Counted from the first letter of the stretch, positions 1-14,620 are shown. The stretch is DNA of 64,000 nt from Blakeslea trispora (GCA_025331445.1 JAIWNE010000006.1:186001-250000), one strand, 5' to 3'. Translations and numbers: made by a program. The notes: generated from the letters alone by a model not told the origin.

Positions 1-127
1 TACTGCAAGACAAGTGTGTCTTAAAAAAAAATAAAAAAAAGAGAGAGAGAGAGACTTCTAAGGGGGGAAATGAATCACGCAGAAAAAAATAATAAAATAA
101 TGAAAATTTAACAAGACGCTTTCTCTT

Positions 128-155
128 TTATTATTATTATTATTATTATTATTAC
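128..155. repeat. (TTA)n microsatellite
   Basis: About nine tandem TTA units just upstream of the start codon at 161. This is simple-sequence DNA in the 5' leader of the first gene, and a short GA run lies further left at 42-54. No function is inferred. Confidence 0.9.
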
Positions 156-160
156 TAGTG

Positions 161-958
161 ATGTCAAGGTAATAATAAAAAAAAAAAAGAGGGGAATACA
201 TCATAAACTCATCATCCTCTAGACGTGATTTAGAAGACCTTTCTGATGATGAAGCTCTTTTTGCAGAGTTGGAGAATGAAGAAGATACAGAAGTATCTGC
301 CATCAGAGAAAGACGCATCAAAGAGATTCAACACGAGTAAATAGAAACACAAAAAAAAAGGGGGGGAGCCAATACTCATTCTATTTAGAATCAACCGACG
401 TCATGCCCATGCAGAGAACCAACATGGACTGTATACAGACATCACTAAAGAAAAAGAATTCATGAACATCACCACATCAGACAAATATGTAGTGGGTCAT
501 TTCTATCATCGAGACTTTAGACGATGCAAGATTATGGATAGTCATCTAGAGGTATAGAACACATAAAGCCAGATGCCACATTCATTCACACTATACAACG
601 CATAGACTTTAGCCAAGAAATATTATGATACCCGATTTATCAAGATAGATGTACAAAATGCACCTTTTCTAGTAGAGAAACTTCAAGTACGCGTATTGCC
701 CTGTGTGATGGCATGGATCAATGGTTATGCACAGACAAAGTAAAGATCCTCTATTTATCATTCATCTTCTTTTTCCATTAACACACCCAAAGAATTGTAG
801 GCTTTGATGATTTAGGCAATACCGATAGCTTTCAGACAGCTGCCCTTGAACTTAAGCTGCTACATGCAGGTGTGATTCGAAAGAAAGAAGAAGGCAAAAT
901 AGCCGAAAAGAAAGCCATCTTTCAATCCAACGATACTGATTCAGAGTTGGAAGATTAA
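161..958 (+). CDS. PLP1: Phosducin-like/thioredoxin-domain protein (Plp1/TXNDC9 family)
   Basis: Spliced gene. The family modulates the chaperonin CCT/TRiC during tubulin and actin folding. I start at ATG 161 because its two-codon exon joins in phase across an intron (169-222) to an acidic N-terminus (RDLEDLSDDEALFAELE). A second intron follows IKEIQHE, and the next exon gives the NQHGLYTDI...VGHFYH segment. A third intron separates MDSHLE from TLAKKYYDTRF. The thioredoxin fold follows (FIKIDVQNAPFLVEKL, then a cis-Pro-type RVLPCVMAWING) and the family signature VGFDDLGNTDSF. The usual thioredoxin CxxC is absent and there is only FRRCK, which is normal for this family. The C-terminus is acidic (DTDSELED). 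Length and order match TXNDC9. Family call is firm; first-exon choice is inference. Confidence 0.85.
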
Positions 959-1055
959 AGACAATAGATTTATTTTTTGATTTACGCGTTATATTTTTGA
1001 AATAAAAAAAAAACTCATTTTTTCATTATTTTATTTTCCCTCCACTTTTCTTGCC

Positions 1056-4000
1056 ATGTCAGATCCCATTCAACAGTTTTACAACAATAGAAAGAATGCA
1101 AGTAGGCAACTTGTTTTACTAATAAAAAAAAAAGAAACCTGCTACTCACCTCTTCTTATCAACATTAGAAAGTATATCAACACGCTGATTTTGATTATTT
1201 CGAACAACAGACAACACAAGATGCACTAGATGAATTTATTTCCTACCAAGAAATCAAGACTGAATTCAGTCAATATCAATCAGACTATCATACATCATTA
1301 CCAAGTAAAAAAAAAAGCAAAAAAGAGAGAGAAAAAAGGAAATGTTGACACTGAAAGCACCTCTTTTTTTTTTCTTAGGTTGGTCTACATCCAGTCTAGA
1401 GCAGAAACAAGAGATCATTCAACGTTGTATGGATCAACTCGACCTTCAGGAACAACAGAAGCGTATGACTGCTATTCGACAACTTGTCTATATTGCCTTG
1501 GGTATGAGTCAAAAGAAGGAGTGTGATAGAATAGTAGACCAACATCTGTTTATAGGTCATTATGGTGAATGTCAAGGTGATCACAGACAGTGGCTAGAAC
1601 AGAACAATCAATTACTCTATCAGCTCAACATCATACCCATCATTCAACAGTCACTCTATACAGCCTGTCAATCGATTGAAGTACATCTAGAGTAAGTAGA
1701 ATAAAGTCCCTCAATAGCCTATTCCTAATATCACTTTAAAGAACACCTGGCATGCATCTGTATTGTCAAGAAATCGACATGTATTTGACTGTGCTCTATC
1801 TGGTGAGTCTCTATAATCCAGTGGATGAAAAGGATCAGACAGTAGAATGCCTGTTGGATCTTGTCATTCGATTGAGAGATAGATTCACCAAATCATTTCC
1901 CTTGAAGAAAGTAAGTCAAGACATACTTGGATTGAATCACTTATTGACTGTTCTTTAAAGCTCATCATGACATTACATCGATGGCTCTCACTTACTCTCT
2001 CGTTGGATTCACAAGAAGCAATAAAATCAGATATGCGCACCATCTGTCAATTACCTCCCATTCAAAAGAATCAAGTCAAGCTGACATCCGAGGAACTACA
2101 TCACTGGTATCAACAGACACAACAGAAATACCATGCCTTTCAACCCACACCTTTACCTCAGCCTATTCAACATCCACTCACAGCCACCTATTCAACTGAA
2201 TTGATTTCAGCTATGGGATTATCCAAAGTAACCGAAAAGATGGATTTACCCTATCATACCTTGTTCCCCTCCAAGACACCTCTTGTCTCTCAACCCACCA
2301 AACGATCGATGGAGACAGTTCATCTGATAGAGAAAGTACCCGACAGTCTGATGGAGGCCAATCGTATCTGGCTTGATCATCTCTATATCTCATTGGCGGA
2401 TGTGCAACTGATTCATGAACGAGAAAAGGCAGTCCATCGATGGGAACATTGGACAGAGGCAATGAATGATTGGCATGAACGATGGCAACAGTTGAAGCCA
2501 GAACATGTTGAAAAGATGAATCGAGTCGAACACCTCTTTTGTCATGTAGCACCTCATCTTCAGGCCATGGTGGTGGTCTTGCTGAAACTCTTGCTTTCGA
2601 CTGTCTCGATCGGAAAGGATAAGGAAGCCGAGATTCTGGAGGATATTAATCTGGCTCGGAATCGGGAAAGTATCTCAAAGGCAGCTTCGGGTACTTTGTT
2701 GCTCTTGTTAAAATGGTTTAAACGGTCACGTATGTAGTTTGTGTAGGATAAGGAGAGAGAGAGACTAAGTCTATTGTCTATAGATATACTCAAGTTTGAA
2801 TATCTATCTCAGACCTTGGTGGATTCAGGTTGTATGTTGCTTATTTTGAAGCTATTGGGATTGCAAGAAATAGCCATGTTGGCCTCTAAAAGGACAGATG
2901 ATCCAAATCAAAGGTAAGAAAGGATAAATAAAAAAAAAATCAATAGCGCACCTCTCATTCCTCTTGTTTAGTTTTACTCAGTTTATAGCTAAAGGACCTC
3001 ATGTGGAGGAAGATATCAAAGAGGATTATACCAATAAACGCAATCTGGTTTGGTCTATTCATCTGTTACGCATTTTACAAATGATCACCAAACGAAAGAC
3101 ACATCGTATTCTACTGTTAGTTCAATACAAGTCCTCTGTAAGTATCTAGAAAAAGAGATAGATTGAATCCGTTGACATTAATACAAGCATTAAAAAGGCC
3201 ATCTTGAAACGATTACTCAAAGTAGGTCATCCTATCATGGATCTCTATGTCCTAAAAAACCTCAAGAATCAAGTCCCTTTTATGGGTAGAAAATGGAGAG
3301 CAAGTAAAGTAGAGATGATTTAGATAGACAACATAATAAGCTAATGAGTCTAATAGATAACATGAAGACGATTTCTGCCATCTATGGCTCTTGTTTAACT
3401 TATTTGAATGATGAATGGTTATCCCTTCAAGACAGTAATCCTACCGAAGAAGGAACAGTAGGTGGATAGGATTGTATCGTATACAGATGCTGATAAAATA
3501 GATATAGGCTAAAGAAATGAATTTGCGTGCATTGACCCGATTCTATATGGGCCAATACTATCTTCCTCAATTGATGCCCTTGTTGGATGATATGGATGGA
3601 CCGGAAGCTACTTTATTTCATGACCATGCCTATACACTCGACACACCACCTGATCATGTCGAGCTCGATCCTACCTTTCATCAAGACTATCGTGACTGGC
3701 TTGAATCGGATGTCTATTCAGTATCAGATCAAAGAAGCGAGACAGAATGGGTGGGTACACCTTTACCCGATAGCACACCTGCTCCCATCTCACCGGAAGA
3801 TCTAGCCAATGAAATCAATAAACTCTATCTTGAAGAACTCGAACGTGAATTCGAAAAGAAAGAAAAGCAAGAGCAGCCTGTGGTGGATGGTTGGGATCAA
3901 CCTATCCAGACACCAACCACCAATGTACGCCAACAGAGTGATGATGAAGATGATGAAGAAGAAGAAGTTCAGCTAGATCCTCTTGAAGATATCAATTGGG

Positions 4001-4164
4001 AGAATCTGACCGAAGAAGATCTCAAGGCACGTTTAACATTGGTAGAGAAAAAGACAGTACAACGATGGATGAATGTCGATATGGAAGATCCTCGGTATCT
4101 TAAAGTAGTTAATCCCTTAGAAACTGAAATTCCATTGGATGAAGAAGGTTGGCCAATGTGGTAG
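1056..4164 (+). CDS. FAR11: Far11/STRIP1-family STRIPAK subunit
   Basis: Multi-exon gene for a striatin-interacting protein, the scaffold subunit of the STRIPAK phosphatase-kinase complex (Far11 in yeast, STRIP1/2 in animals), which acts in hyphal fusion, septation and cell-cycle control. It starts at ATG 1056 (MSDPIQQFYNNRKNA), then an ADFDYFEQQTTQDALDEF segment like the start of the N1221 domain. The middle exon (1967-2737) carries WLDHLYISLADVQL and a helical region; splicing at 2731 gives SHILKFEYLSQTLVDSG, matching the DUF3402 region of STRIP proteins. The last exon has an acidic linker and ends EIPLDEEGWPMW, the characteristic family C-terminus. About ten short introns; not every junction was fixed. 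No frameshift seen. Family call is firm from N- and C-terminal signatures. Confidence 0.82.
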
Positions 4165-4264
4165 ATAATAATAATAAAAAAAAAAACTGGGTGATACTTG
4201 CTGACACGTTAAATCATGTTTTGGGAATTTTTCTTTTTTTTTTTTTGTTTTATTATTTTTTGTC

Positions 4265-6484
4265 ATGTCTAAAATCACCATTACCACAAAACAAAATGAG
4301 TCCATTGTAGGCATCTTGCAAGAAAAACCAGTCTTGAATGCTACTCAACAACCTCGATTAGCCCTTATTGTACATGGTGTATTAGGTAATCACCAACAGA
4401 AACCAAAAAAAGAAAAAAATACTAAATTTCTACAAGGACACAAGGATTATTTATTTCAAAGACTGCTTGCTCAAGAGTTACCCCTTTCTTCTTTTCGATT
4501 TGACCTTCGAGGCAATGGTGAAAGTACAGGTTCACCCGGATTTGCCAATATGCTTGTAAATTGAGACAATAGAGATTTTGGCACACATAGACATTGACTT
4601 TTTTTTAATAGGAAGATACAGAAGACATTCATACAGTGGCTGAATATTTCGAAACAAAAGGATATCAGATTTATGCTGTCATTGGTCATTCAAGAGGTTA
4701 GATTGCATTGGATGCTATGGATTTAGATTGACATGATCATATAGGGGCTATTGCTGCATTTAAATATGCTACCAGTTGCGAAAAACCTTTGGCCATCATG
4801 GTCAATATCTCGGGTCGTTATAAAATGAATGATAATCAGATAGAGACCAGTCGACCTGAAATTGGTCAAGCTTTAAGAGAAAAAGTAAAAGAAGCACATA
4901 GCCAATAGACATTTGACTGATTCTCTTCTTAAAAAGGGTTATTTTGATTGGCATGTCAAACAAAGAGATCGTATTGTTACCATCAAGGTCACACAGGATC
5001 AAGTCGATAAATTCTACAGTTGGTCCAATGAACATGGCAAGTACAAATTAGATGGAACGTTTATTTTGCCTGTCCTAATCCTTCTACTATAGTCTCTCGT
5101 ATGCCACTCACAACCAGTGTATTAACCTGTCATGGTTTAAAGGATAATGCAAGTTGTATCTAGACCAAACCCTACTTTTTCTTTAACTTACATGTCTATA
5201 GATCGTACCCTCTTATAATGCAGCCATGTTTGCCAATCGAGTACCCAACCATACCTTGACCTTGATTCCGGAAGCAGATCATAATTTCAAAGGTCGATTT
5301 GAGATCATTACAAAAGAAGTCGTTGATTTCTTTGTTCAACATGAGATGAACAGTTATTTGAAAGCTATCCGAATGGGTCAACATGCTGGTATCTCTATTC
5401 CTCGTTGGATTGATGTAGAAGGTGTCCGTAACTTTCGTGATATCGGTGGCTGGCCTGTGCAAGATGGCTCAGGCTATATTCGTGAACGTGTTGTATTCCG
5501 ATCTGGAAAGTAAGGGCTTTTTTAAATAGAAAGAAAGGAGATTGAATTGACATGATTTTCTACAAGTTTGGCTAAAATCACACCTCAAGGACAAACCACT
5601 TTACGTGTCCTGAATGTCAAGGCTGTATTTGATTTTCGATTGGATCATGAAATTGAACGGGATGGATTTTTAGAGTAAGCAGGAAATCAGAATAAGGGTC
5701 TGTTAACTGATTCTATTGATTAGTACTCCTGATTTGACACGATTTGGGTGTAATTTATACAAGGAGGTCGTCAAGACAAATGAAGAGTATTTTAAACAAT
5801 TAAAAGTATTTTTGAATGGAGAAGAAGGTTTTGCTGAAGGTAAAATAAAAGAAAGAGAGGGGGCTTTTTTTTTATTTATTGATGATTGATTAGGTTATAG
5901 GGTCATTTTAGATTCTGGAAAGAAATTGATCGGGGATGTGTTCCGGTACATGATCAAATCGATTTCTATCCGGGACCGTGCTTCCATCATCATCCATTGT
6001 ACTGCTGGAAAGGATCGTACGGGTGTTTTTATTATGCTTCTGTTAGGTCTTTGTGGAGTAGATGATGAGATTATCTGTAGAGAATATGAATTGACCAATC
6101 TTGGTTATTTTGGTAAGATAGTCAAGGCAAGGAGACAATAAAAGAAGAAAAAAAAAGTTGACTTGTATTCTATAGATTTTGAAAAAGATTTAGAAAAGAG
6201 ATCTCTTCAGCTGGGTGTATCGATAGATCAGCTACGTGCTGCTCTTTCTGCTTCGTAAGCGCCATTGGTTGAATTGTGTTTGTTGGATTCGATTTAACAT
6301 AGATTCACATAGATATGGTGGTATGAAATTAGCTATCCAACAATTGAAGCAAACGTATGGTTCTATTGAAGCTTATGTGATGCGTGAATGTGGTCTGTCT
6401 AAAGGTGAGGTAGATGCCATTCGTCAATTGATGGTTGTGCCTATTCGTTTTGAAGAAAGACAGTTATATCGACCCAAGTTTTGA
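4265..6484 (+). CDS. Alpha/beta-hydrolase fused to Y_phosphatase3-type tyrosine phosphatase
   Basis: Multi-exon gene encoding two enzymes in one chain. The N-terminal half is an alpha/beta hydrolase: ALIVHGVLG, FRFDLRGNGES, and after splicing the nucleophile elbow GHSRG (exon junction near 4695). Its catalytic His lies in LIPEADHNFKGRF. The same uninterrupted exon (5226-5513) then runs into WIDVEGVRNFRDIGGWPV, the opening of a Y_phosphatase3 domain (fungal and bacterial tyrosine/phosphoinositide phosphatases). The P-loop is HCTAGKDRTG near 5998-6027 with Cys and Arg in place. The C-terminus reads AYVMRECGLSKGEVDAIRQ. Both active sites look complete. Hydrolase substrate unknown; the phosphatase may act on phosphotyrosine or phosphoinositide. 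The fusion is seen directly because the linker is within one exon. Confidence 0.8.
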
Positions 6485-6598
6485 GAATGAAAAACAAATA
6501 CAAATTTCAGGTCCAAACATATTATTCACATTCATCAATTTATGAAAGAATGTTTAAAAAAGATTGAATAACCTCCGTTTATTTAACTTTTTTTTAAG

Positions 6599-6637
6599 TG
6601 TCCCCCCCCCCTCACTCCCTCTCTCTCTCTCCCCCCC
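6599..6637 (+). promoter_or_regulatory. Pyrimidine-rich promoter tract
   Basis: A C10 run followed by CT repeats and a C7 run on the coding strand, about 85-125 bp before the F-box gene start. CT-rich coding-strand tracts near transcription starts are common in fungi. A similar tract precedes COX15. Confidence 0.45.
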
Positions 6638-6721
6638 TAATTGAATATATAAATATGTTTCAAGCCTTATGCATTTGTCTCTCTTTCTCTTTCCCTCTCT
6701 TTTTTTCTTTCATCATACTAT

Positions 6722-7888
6722 ATGAATGCTTATCCATCAAAACCTCATTTGGCTGTATGTTTGCCAGAGGTGGTCAGTCATATCTTGTCCTTCTTAATAC
6801 CTCATCATGAAGATTCAAAAAAGAAGATGCATGCCGACATTTATGCCTGTTTGACAGTCAATCATCTATGGAATGATTGTGCCAGTCGACTTGTCTGGAG
6901 AAGAGCTTCCTTTGAGGATGCCATGGATGATACAGATGTCTTTTTGAAATTCGCTTCAGTCATCTCCAATCTATCCATGCCCATCCTATCACCTTCGAAT
7001 TCAACAACAACAACAACAGCATTAGCAGTCGGTGGCATCCCATCCCATCCCACCTTTCTCATGCCACCCAGTCCACCTTCATCCCCTCTACCAGACTCTC
7101 TTGAATCAAGCGAACTCAGTCAACAATGGACAGAGGCCAGATTGACACTCTATCGAAAGGCCCTTAGGATACTTTCGGTACGAAAGATCAAAGATAAATC
7201 AGTCAATGAACCACTTTCCTGGATCGGTAAGATGGCCAGTCGATTAGAACACCTGGATATCTATATCTGCGACTACCTCGAAAACGACACACTCTATCCT
7301 TTTCTCGATCATCAAAACCTGACCCATCTTTCGTTGGCTGGATGTCATCATATCTCAGACGAGGCTATCTTGAGAGTAGCAGAGACCTGTAGACGACTAG
7401 AACATTTGGATTTACGCGCCTGTGGATTAGTCTCGGACCGATCCCTTTCGGCCATTGCCCTGAACTGTCAGTGGTTAAGGCACCTGAATGTCGGCCGAAT
7501 CAGGGACCGTGAACGAGTGACGTTCAAGTCGATTGAGTTGATTGCAAAATACACACAGGCAGCTGTCTTGGGTCTAGCAGGATGTGATATGGATGATGCC
7601 TGTATGGCTGCCCTGGCCAAGTACCGAAAGACCGGTCTTGAACGTGTCTCTGTCAACAGTTGCTTCAAAATTACAAATCAGACTGTCTATGACTATATTG
7701 AACATTGTCCTAATATATCTGTCTTTGAAATGAAAGAATGTCATCATGTCAATGATTGGGGTGCCATAGCCGAACTTGTTCGACGCAAGGTTTTGCTGAC
7801 CTTGTGTGATCAACAGAACAGAGCCTTTGCTGAATGGGCTCGTATGCGAGGCATGATATTAGATGTAAAAGCACCTATCAAAAGCTAA
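6722..7888 (+). CDS. F-box/leucine-rich-repeat protein
   Basis: Single-exon gene of 388 codons. Residues about 12-60 (VCLPEVVSHILSFLIP ... NHLWNDCASRLVWRR) fit an F-box, the adaptor that docks on Skp1 in SCF ubiquitin ligases. A Ser/Pro/Thr-rich linker follows. From about residue 165 come AMN1-type cysteine-bearing leucine-rich repeats such as LTHLSLAGCHHISDEAIL and LEHLDLRACGLVSDRSL, running to about 355. These would be the substrate-binding surface. By family the protein should select a target for ubiquitination; the target cannot be told from sequence. The start at 6722 follows a pyrimidine tract and gives a complete F-box. Neighbours show no shared pathway. Confidence 0.8.
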   Translation: MNAYPSKPHLAVCLPEVVSHILSFLIPHHEDSKKKMHADIYACLTVNHLWNDCASRLVWRRASFEDAMDDTDVFLKFASVISNLSMPILSPSNSTTTTTALAVGGIPSHPTFLMPPSPPSSPLPDSLESSELSQQWTEARLTLYRKALRILSVRKIKDKSVNEPLSWIGKMASRLEHLDIYICDYLENDTLYPFLDHQNLTHLSLAGCHHISDEAILRVAETCRRLEHLDLRACGLVSDRSLSAIALNCQWLRHLNVGRIRDRERVTFKSIELIAKYTQAAVLGLAGCDMDDACMAALAKYRKTGLERVSVNSCFKITNQTVYDYIEHCPNISVFEMKECHHVNDWGAIAELVRRKVLLTLCDQQNRAFAEWARMRGMILDVKAPIKS

Positions 7889-7997
7889 CTAATACCAGTC
7901 ATTATAATAGTCTAATCCAATACCCCCCTTTTTTTTTCTTATCACTTATATTCCCCCCCCCAAAATCGTTATAATAAACAATCCCATTTCACTTTTA

Positions 7998-10160
7998 TTA
8001 TTCAATTGTTTTCTTCAAGTCTAAAAACAAGGACCGAAATTCCTTCTTTTCTTTTCTTAGACTATGGATTTCATTCAACAGTTGTTTCTAAAAAAGGAAA
8101 GTGAGATCAACCAACCAAACAAACAAACAAACAAAAACCTTTGTTTTACCTTGACAGATTTAAAATGAATGGACAATCGATTTCCTTTGGCTCGTAATTG
8201 GTTCATTTTTTCTCTGTCATTCTTCTACAGCATATTTGAATTTATTTGATTTTTCATGTTTGTATTTTGACTTACTTGTTCTTTTGCGAATTGATCTATT
8301 CTCATTGTGAGATATTTCTTGTGAACAAAAACATGAGCATAAAGAAAATGATTTCCTTTTTTGTATAAATACCTTTTCGGATTTTAAAAATGAAATGCGA
8401 AAGAAAGCTATCTTTTTCAATTTCTCTTGTCTTTGAAAGTATATCTGGGTCATGTGATGCAATGTCTTGTAGACACGCATTTGGTATTCTTTCAGCCGGT
8501 CTTCTGCTTGCTCTTGAATTTGAGCTAATAAAACAGTGTCAGCAATTATGGTTGGTTAAAGGTAGAATTTTCTTACTCGTTTCAATATGATTGGCATTTA
8601 TCCTATCATTTAACTTTTCGTTTTCTAACTGTAATTGAAATATCTTTTGGTTCTTTGCTTCAATCACTTTTTTGGCTTGCTGATACTTTGTCTATTTCGA
8701 GCAACATAAGAAGACGAGCGAAATGTACAAGTAGGCATATTTACTCTGTAGTCCTTTTTAGAGTGTGCTTTGCTGGGTTCAGATAAAGGTAGGTTGGCTA
8801 AAGAGATCGTCTTGATCTTTCTCATTTTCTCTAATAACTCTAGCATCAAGATAGTCTCAGATCGATTGGTTCGTAAGCATTGCTATATCATTAAAAAAGT
8901 TAGTTTAGTTGATAGTTATTATAAACAGAATCCAACTTGCATTGATATGAGAAATGACTAACAATTGACCTTGACCACATATGAATTTAGACATAAGGTA
9001 GGTCAAGACATAATAGTCTGTCACTACAGGTATGTTGGATTCTATACCAATACAATAATTCACCAATCTACCTATACATAAAATAAATATGGGTGGGTTC
9101 ATCTATTCAATAAACTTACAAAGACGTTGAAAACTATAGTAAATAGCATCCATGTTTTTGGATTCAGAGTCAGAGGCAATCAAAGCAGGTTGAAGTAGAT
9201 CAAATAGATAAAGACTACTTTTCCTTTGAATAGATTTATGAAATAGGTTGATTTTCAATATGCTCGGTAGTTTGCATCCTTTACGCACTGTGTCCCATAT
9301 GGCATGTATTGTATCAACTGGACTCATCCAATGATCAATACCTTGATTGATGAGTAAATCATCTAGCCTACTGGATCAGTATTTCTATAATAAATAGTGG
9401 GGAATTGTACTGACTGGAACATAGTGTATCTTGCGTTAAATTGTAAGAATATCCATCTGTAAAGCCAAAGTAACTATATTCAATTGTTGTCTCTGATTTG
9501 TCTAGTCGACCTTCAAGTTCCTTAAATATTTGTTGCTTTTGTTCCAATCTATTTTGTTTTTTTAAGCATCTTTTTCTTTCTCTCTCTCTCTCTCTCTCTC
9601 TTCTTACTTTTTGTTAAACATAGTATGACTTCCGCTTTTTTAAAAAAGGATTTTGAATTGTTCAATTTACTTGTAAGCTTTGTATGATTTACCTGACATG
9701 CATAAATAAAATGGCTGAATCATGACCTATGCTTGTATGAGTTTCTATCAAGATTTACTGGTTTTTTTGGACTACCTTCGAACAAAAGATCTGCTAATTC
9801 TTCTTTTTCTTTATTGAAATCAAATGGGTCTGTTTCCTTTAAACATTTATCGAGGTGCCATATATGTCTTGAGGAATAAATAAAAATAGGGAACTCTTTT
9901 CTTTTGACTGTCTTTTCTTACATTTGATGATCATAATCTAAGTTAAATTTGATTAAGATGGTTGCTTGCTTTCTTTTTTTTTTCTTCTACTTGAGACAAC
10001 CTTTGGCTAATAATTCGACTGCTTCGTTTGTGCCTATAGCTTGATTGGTTTGTATACAACCACTATGATCGTGTGGATGACGTTCTTCAACAACAGCCAG
10101 TCTTGGATATAAGCAAACAAATGCCTTTACGTTTGAAATATAAGCACTAGTGAGATTCAT
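7998..10160 (-). CDS. Unrecognised multi-exon coiled-coil protein
   Basis: Many short minus-strand exons join in phase from MNLTSAYISNVKAF at 10160 to KQLLNEIHSLRKEK...LKKTIE with a stop at 7998. The middle part contains a helical region with WMSPVDTIHAIWDTVRKG, SLYLFDLLQPALIAS and SNIPVVTDYYVLTYLMSKF. This faintly recalls the CH-like N-terminal domain of Cdc24, but the similarity is too weak to name. The C-terminal third is coiled coil (KYQQAKKVIEAKNQKIFQLQLENEKL, then IQEQAEDRLKEYQ). No catalytic motif is visible. The exon model is by eye and several junctions may be wrong; the region 9560-9720 with a CT repeat is most likely intronic. A structural or cytoskeletal role is possible only by analogy with coiled-coil proteins. 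Confidence 0.45.
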
Positions 10161-10291
10161 TGTAAAAAGAAAGAAAAAGAAAAAGAAAAGAAAAAAGACA
10201 GGTGTATTCAAACATTTTATTCTAATTTATTGATTGGAAGGAAGATACTATAAAAGACAGTCAATACACATCATCTAATGCCTAATTTTCT

Positions 10292-12574
<2,283 letters not shown>

Positions 12575-13333
12575 AAGTCTAAATTAAAAAAAAAAAAGAG
12601 AGAAAAAAAAATAGAAAAAAAAGCATAGAATTTTTTTTTCTGCGCTTTTTAATCAAATGTGTGAGTCAACGTTGGCTCTGGCGAGTGAAATGACAGATTT
12701 AGGAAAGGATCTCCGCTGCTGCCGATGATCTTCTAATTTAAACAAATCATCTTGTATGCACCAACTATCATTATTTGGAAACTTCTTCATCTAAATATCA
12801 CTATATAGAGGATCCAATGTTCAAGTGTGTGTTGTATGAGCAATACAAAAAAAAAGAAAAGGCTCAAAAAAAGGGGGATGAAATTACTTTATTCTGCTGG
12901 CTGAAAAAAAAAAGAAGGAGCCTTCTCTTTTTACATAAAGAATGAATTTGTTGTAATGAAGATGGATTTTCTTTTTTTTTGAGCAAAATGAAAACTCAAG
13001 CAATGACAGCAGCTTTTTCGGCTTGTAATCAAAGCTCTGTTCTTTTTTTTGTTTTTGCTGATGCCAATAAAAAAAATACTGATTTGAAGAAAGTTATACT
13101 CAATAGCAGGTTAGTAGACAACAATTTAGGCTGTTTAGATACAACACAGAAGCAGTATAACTTTCCCAATCATCCATAGGTTTTGGTCTTTTTTTGTTAA
13201 AGAAAAAACCAATCAGCCATAAGCATAACAAGAGATAGGAAAAAAAGGGGGGAAATAGTGAAAGTAGGGCCAAACAAGGTCCTAGCAATAAAAAAAAAAG
13301 TTTGTTCCTTAAATTTATTCCTTACAGCAGGTA
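12575..13333. other. Intergenic, AT-rich
   Basis: About 760 bp between the dehydrogenase start and the first Tc1-like element. It holds A and T homopolymers and short open frames without recognisable content. I see nothing else. Confidence 0.6.
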
Positions 13334-14620
13334 CAGTAGTCCCAAGTTGACTATACACTGACCTCGAAAACTACTTAACCGTTGCTTAAAATCAAGCATT
13401 ATTCTCATGATGATCAAAACCTTTTACTTCTCATACAACCACTAACATAAAAAAATTGGAATAACATAAGAAACAAACGCAAGCGTGGTAATTGCATAGA
13501 GATTACTGACAAAATGCGTTGGGCATTTATTGGTTTCATGATGAAGGATATGATAATACTACCATTGGAAGAAAGGTTGGGCCATTTAGAGAAACTGTAA
13601 AGAGCATCGTTAAGATGATCAAAGAAACAGGGTCACCTCTCCTTCGCTTGAGACATCTCGAGCGTGCTGTAGATCGCGACCCATCCATGAGCATCCAGCA
13701 AGCTAAAAACGAATTGAAGCTAATCGACATCAATGTCTGTAGAGACACCATTGTGTTTTATCTTCGCGAGCTTGGATTCAAGCCTTACTATGTAGCGTAC
13801 AAGCCAGCTTTGACAGACAACCACAAGAAGAATCGCTTGGAATGGGTCACGGAACACCTGGATTGAACAACAGATCAATGGGGCCCACGTCGTCTGGTCT
13901 GATGAGTCCAGATTCTCCGTGTGAGGAGCAGACGGAGGTGTCAGAGTTCTTCGTCGCGTAAGTGAGCGATACAAAGAAGAGCTCACTGTGCCCACTACCA
14001 AGTTTGGTAAAGGAGGAGTAATGGTTTAGGGTTGCTTCTAGAAAGGTGATGTTGGTCTTCTTGTTGTTGCTGGCGGTGCAACAAATCAGGCCAGGTACAT
14101 CAAAGTCCTATCAGAAAAGTTCCAGCCTTGGCTCATGGAACTCCAGTTCAAGCATAACGGACGCTTCATCTTTCAAGAAGATGGAGCTACGTGTCATACT
14201 GAGGGCTCTATCATGCAACTGGAAGAACCACCATATGATGAAGGGATTTGATTTCTGGCCTGCTCAAAGTCCATATTTAAATCCAATTGAGCACTTGTGG
14301 TGGGCTCTCGAGAGCGTGAGGTCTGGTATCAACAATACCAAAATACTGGCTGATGAGTTATCTCATGCACCGTCTGGTTGATAGTGTGATAAAAGATGCC
14401 AAGCAGTTATTGATGCAGAAGGCTGTCCCACAAGATATTAAATCATTTCTTAACTTTGTGTTATTAAAGTAGATCCTCTACCATACCATTGATTAAAATA
14501 TGAAGACGTTCTGATGATATTTAGCTTCACTAAGGAACAACTCAATAGTCATATCTTTATTTCTGAGTTTTAAGTGGTTGAATATTTTTCGGGGTCAGTA
14601 CAACATTGGAGGATTTTGGA
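13334..14620 (+). mobile_element. Degraded Tc1/mariner transposon, copy 1
   Basis: The left end reads TA followed by CAGTAGTCCC, the usual Tc1 style of TA target plus CAG terminus. An inner segment (ACTGACCTCGAAAACTA, about 13357-13373) recurs in inverted orientation as CGGGGTCAGTAC near 14590-14602 past the transposase, so imperfect inverted ends flank the gene. The outer right end is eroded, so the limit is approximate. The transposase inside carries several nonsense codons; the element cannot move by itself. Confidence 0.65.
13510..14472 (+). pseudogene. Tc1/mariner transposase, broken
   Basis: The translation runs from a helix-turn-helix region (EGYDNTTIGRKVGPF ... KMIKETGSP) through the DDE catalytic core: RRLVWSDESRFSV (first Asp), GRFIFQEDGATCHT (second Asp) and DFWPAQSPYLNPIEHLWWALE (Glu). 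The C-terminus ends SFLNFVLLK and a stop at 14470. Nonsense codons interrupt it after FSV (near 13922), at GVMV-GCF and at GCF-KGD, and there are frame changes near 13866 and 14215. Two of the stops replace expected Trp codons (TGG to TAG). No in-frame ATG remains at the N-terminus. It is clearly related to the second transposase at 25183, sharing VWSDES and FQEDGATCHT. Confidence 0.8.

Noticed and set aside
9560..9720. Exon reading KLNNSKSFFKKAEVILCL within the coiled-coil gene
   Set aside because: It leads into a CT/GA repeat and stops; better explained as intron.
12979..13179. 66-codon plus-strand frame before the first Tc1 copy
   Set aside because: Low-complexity, overlaps another frame on the minus strand, no domain.
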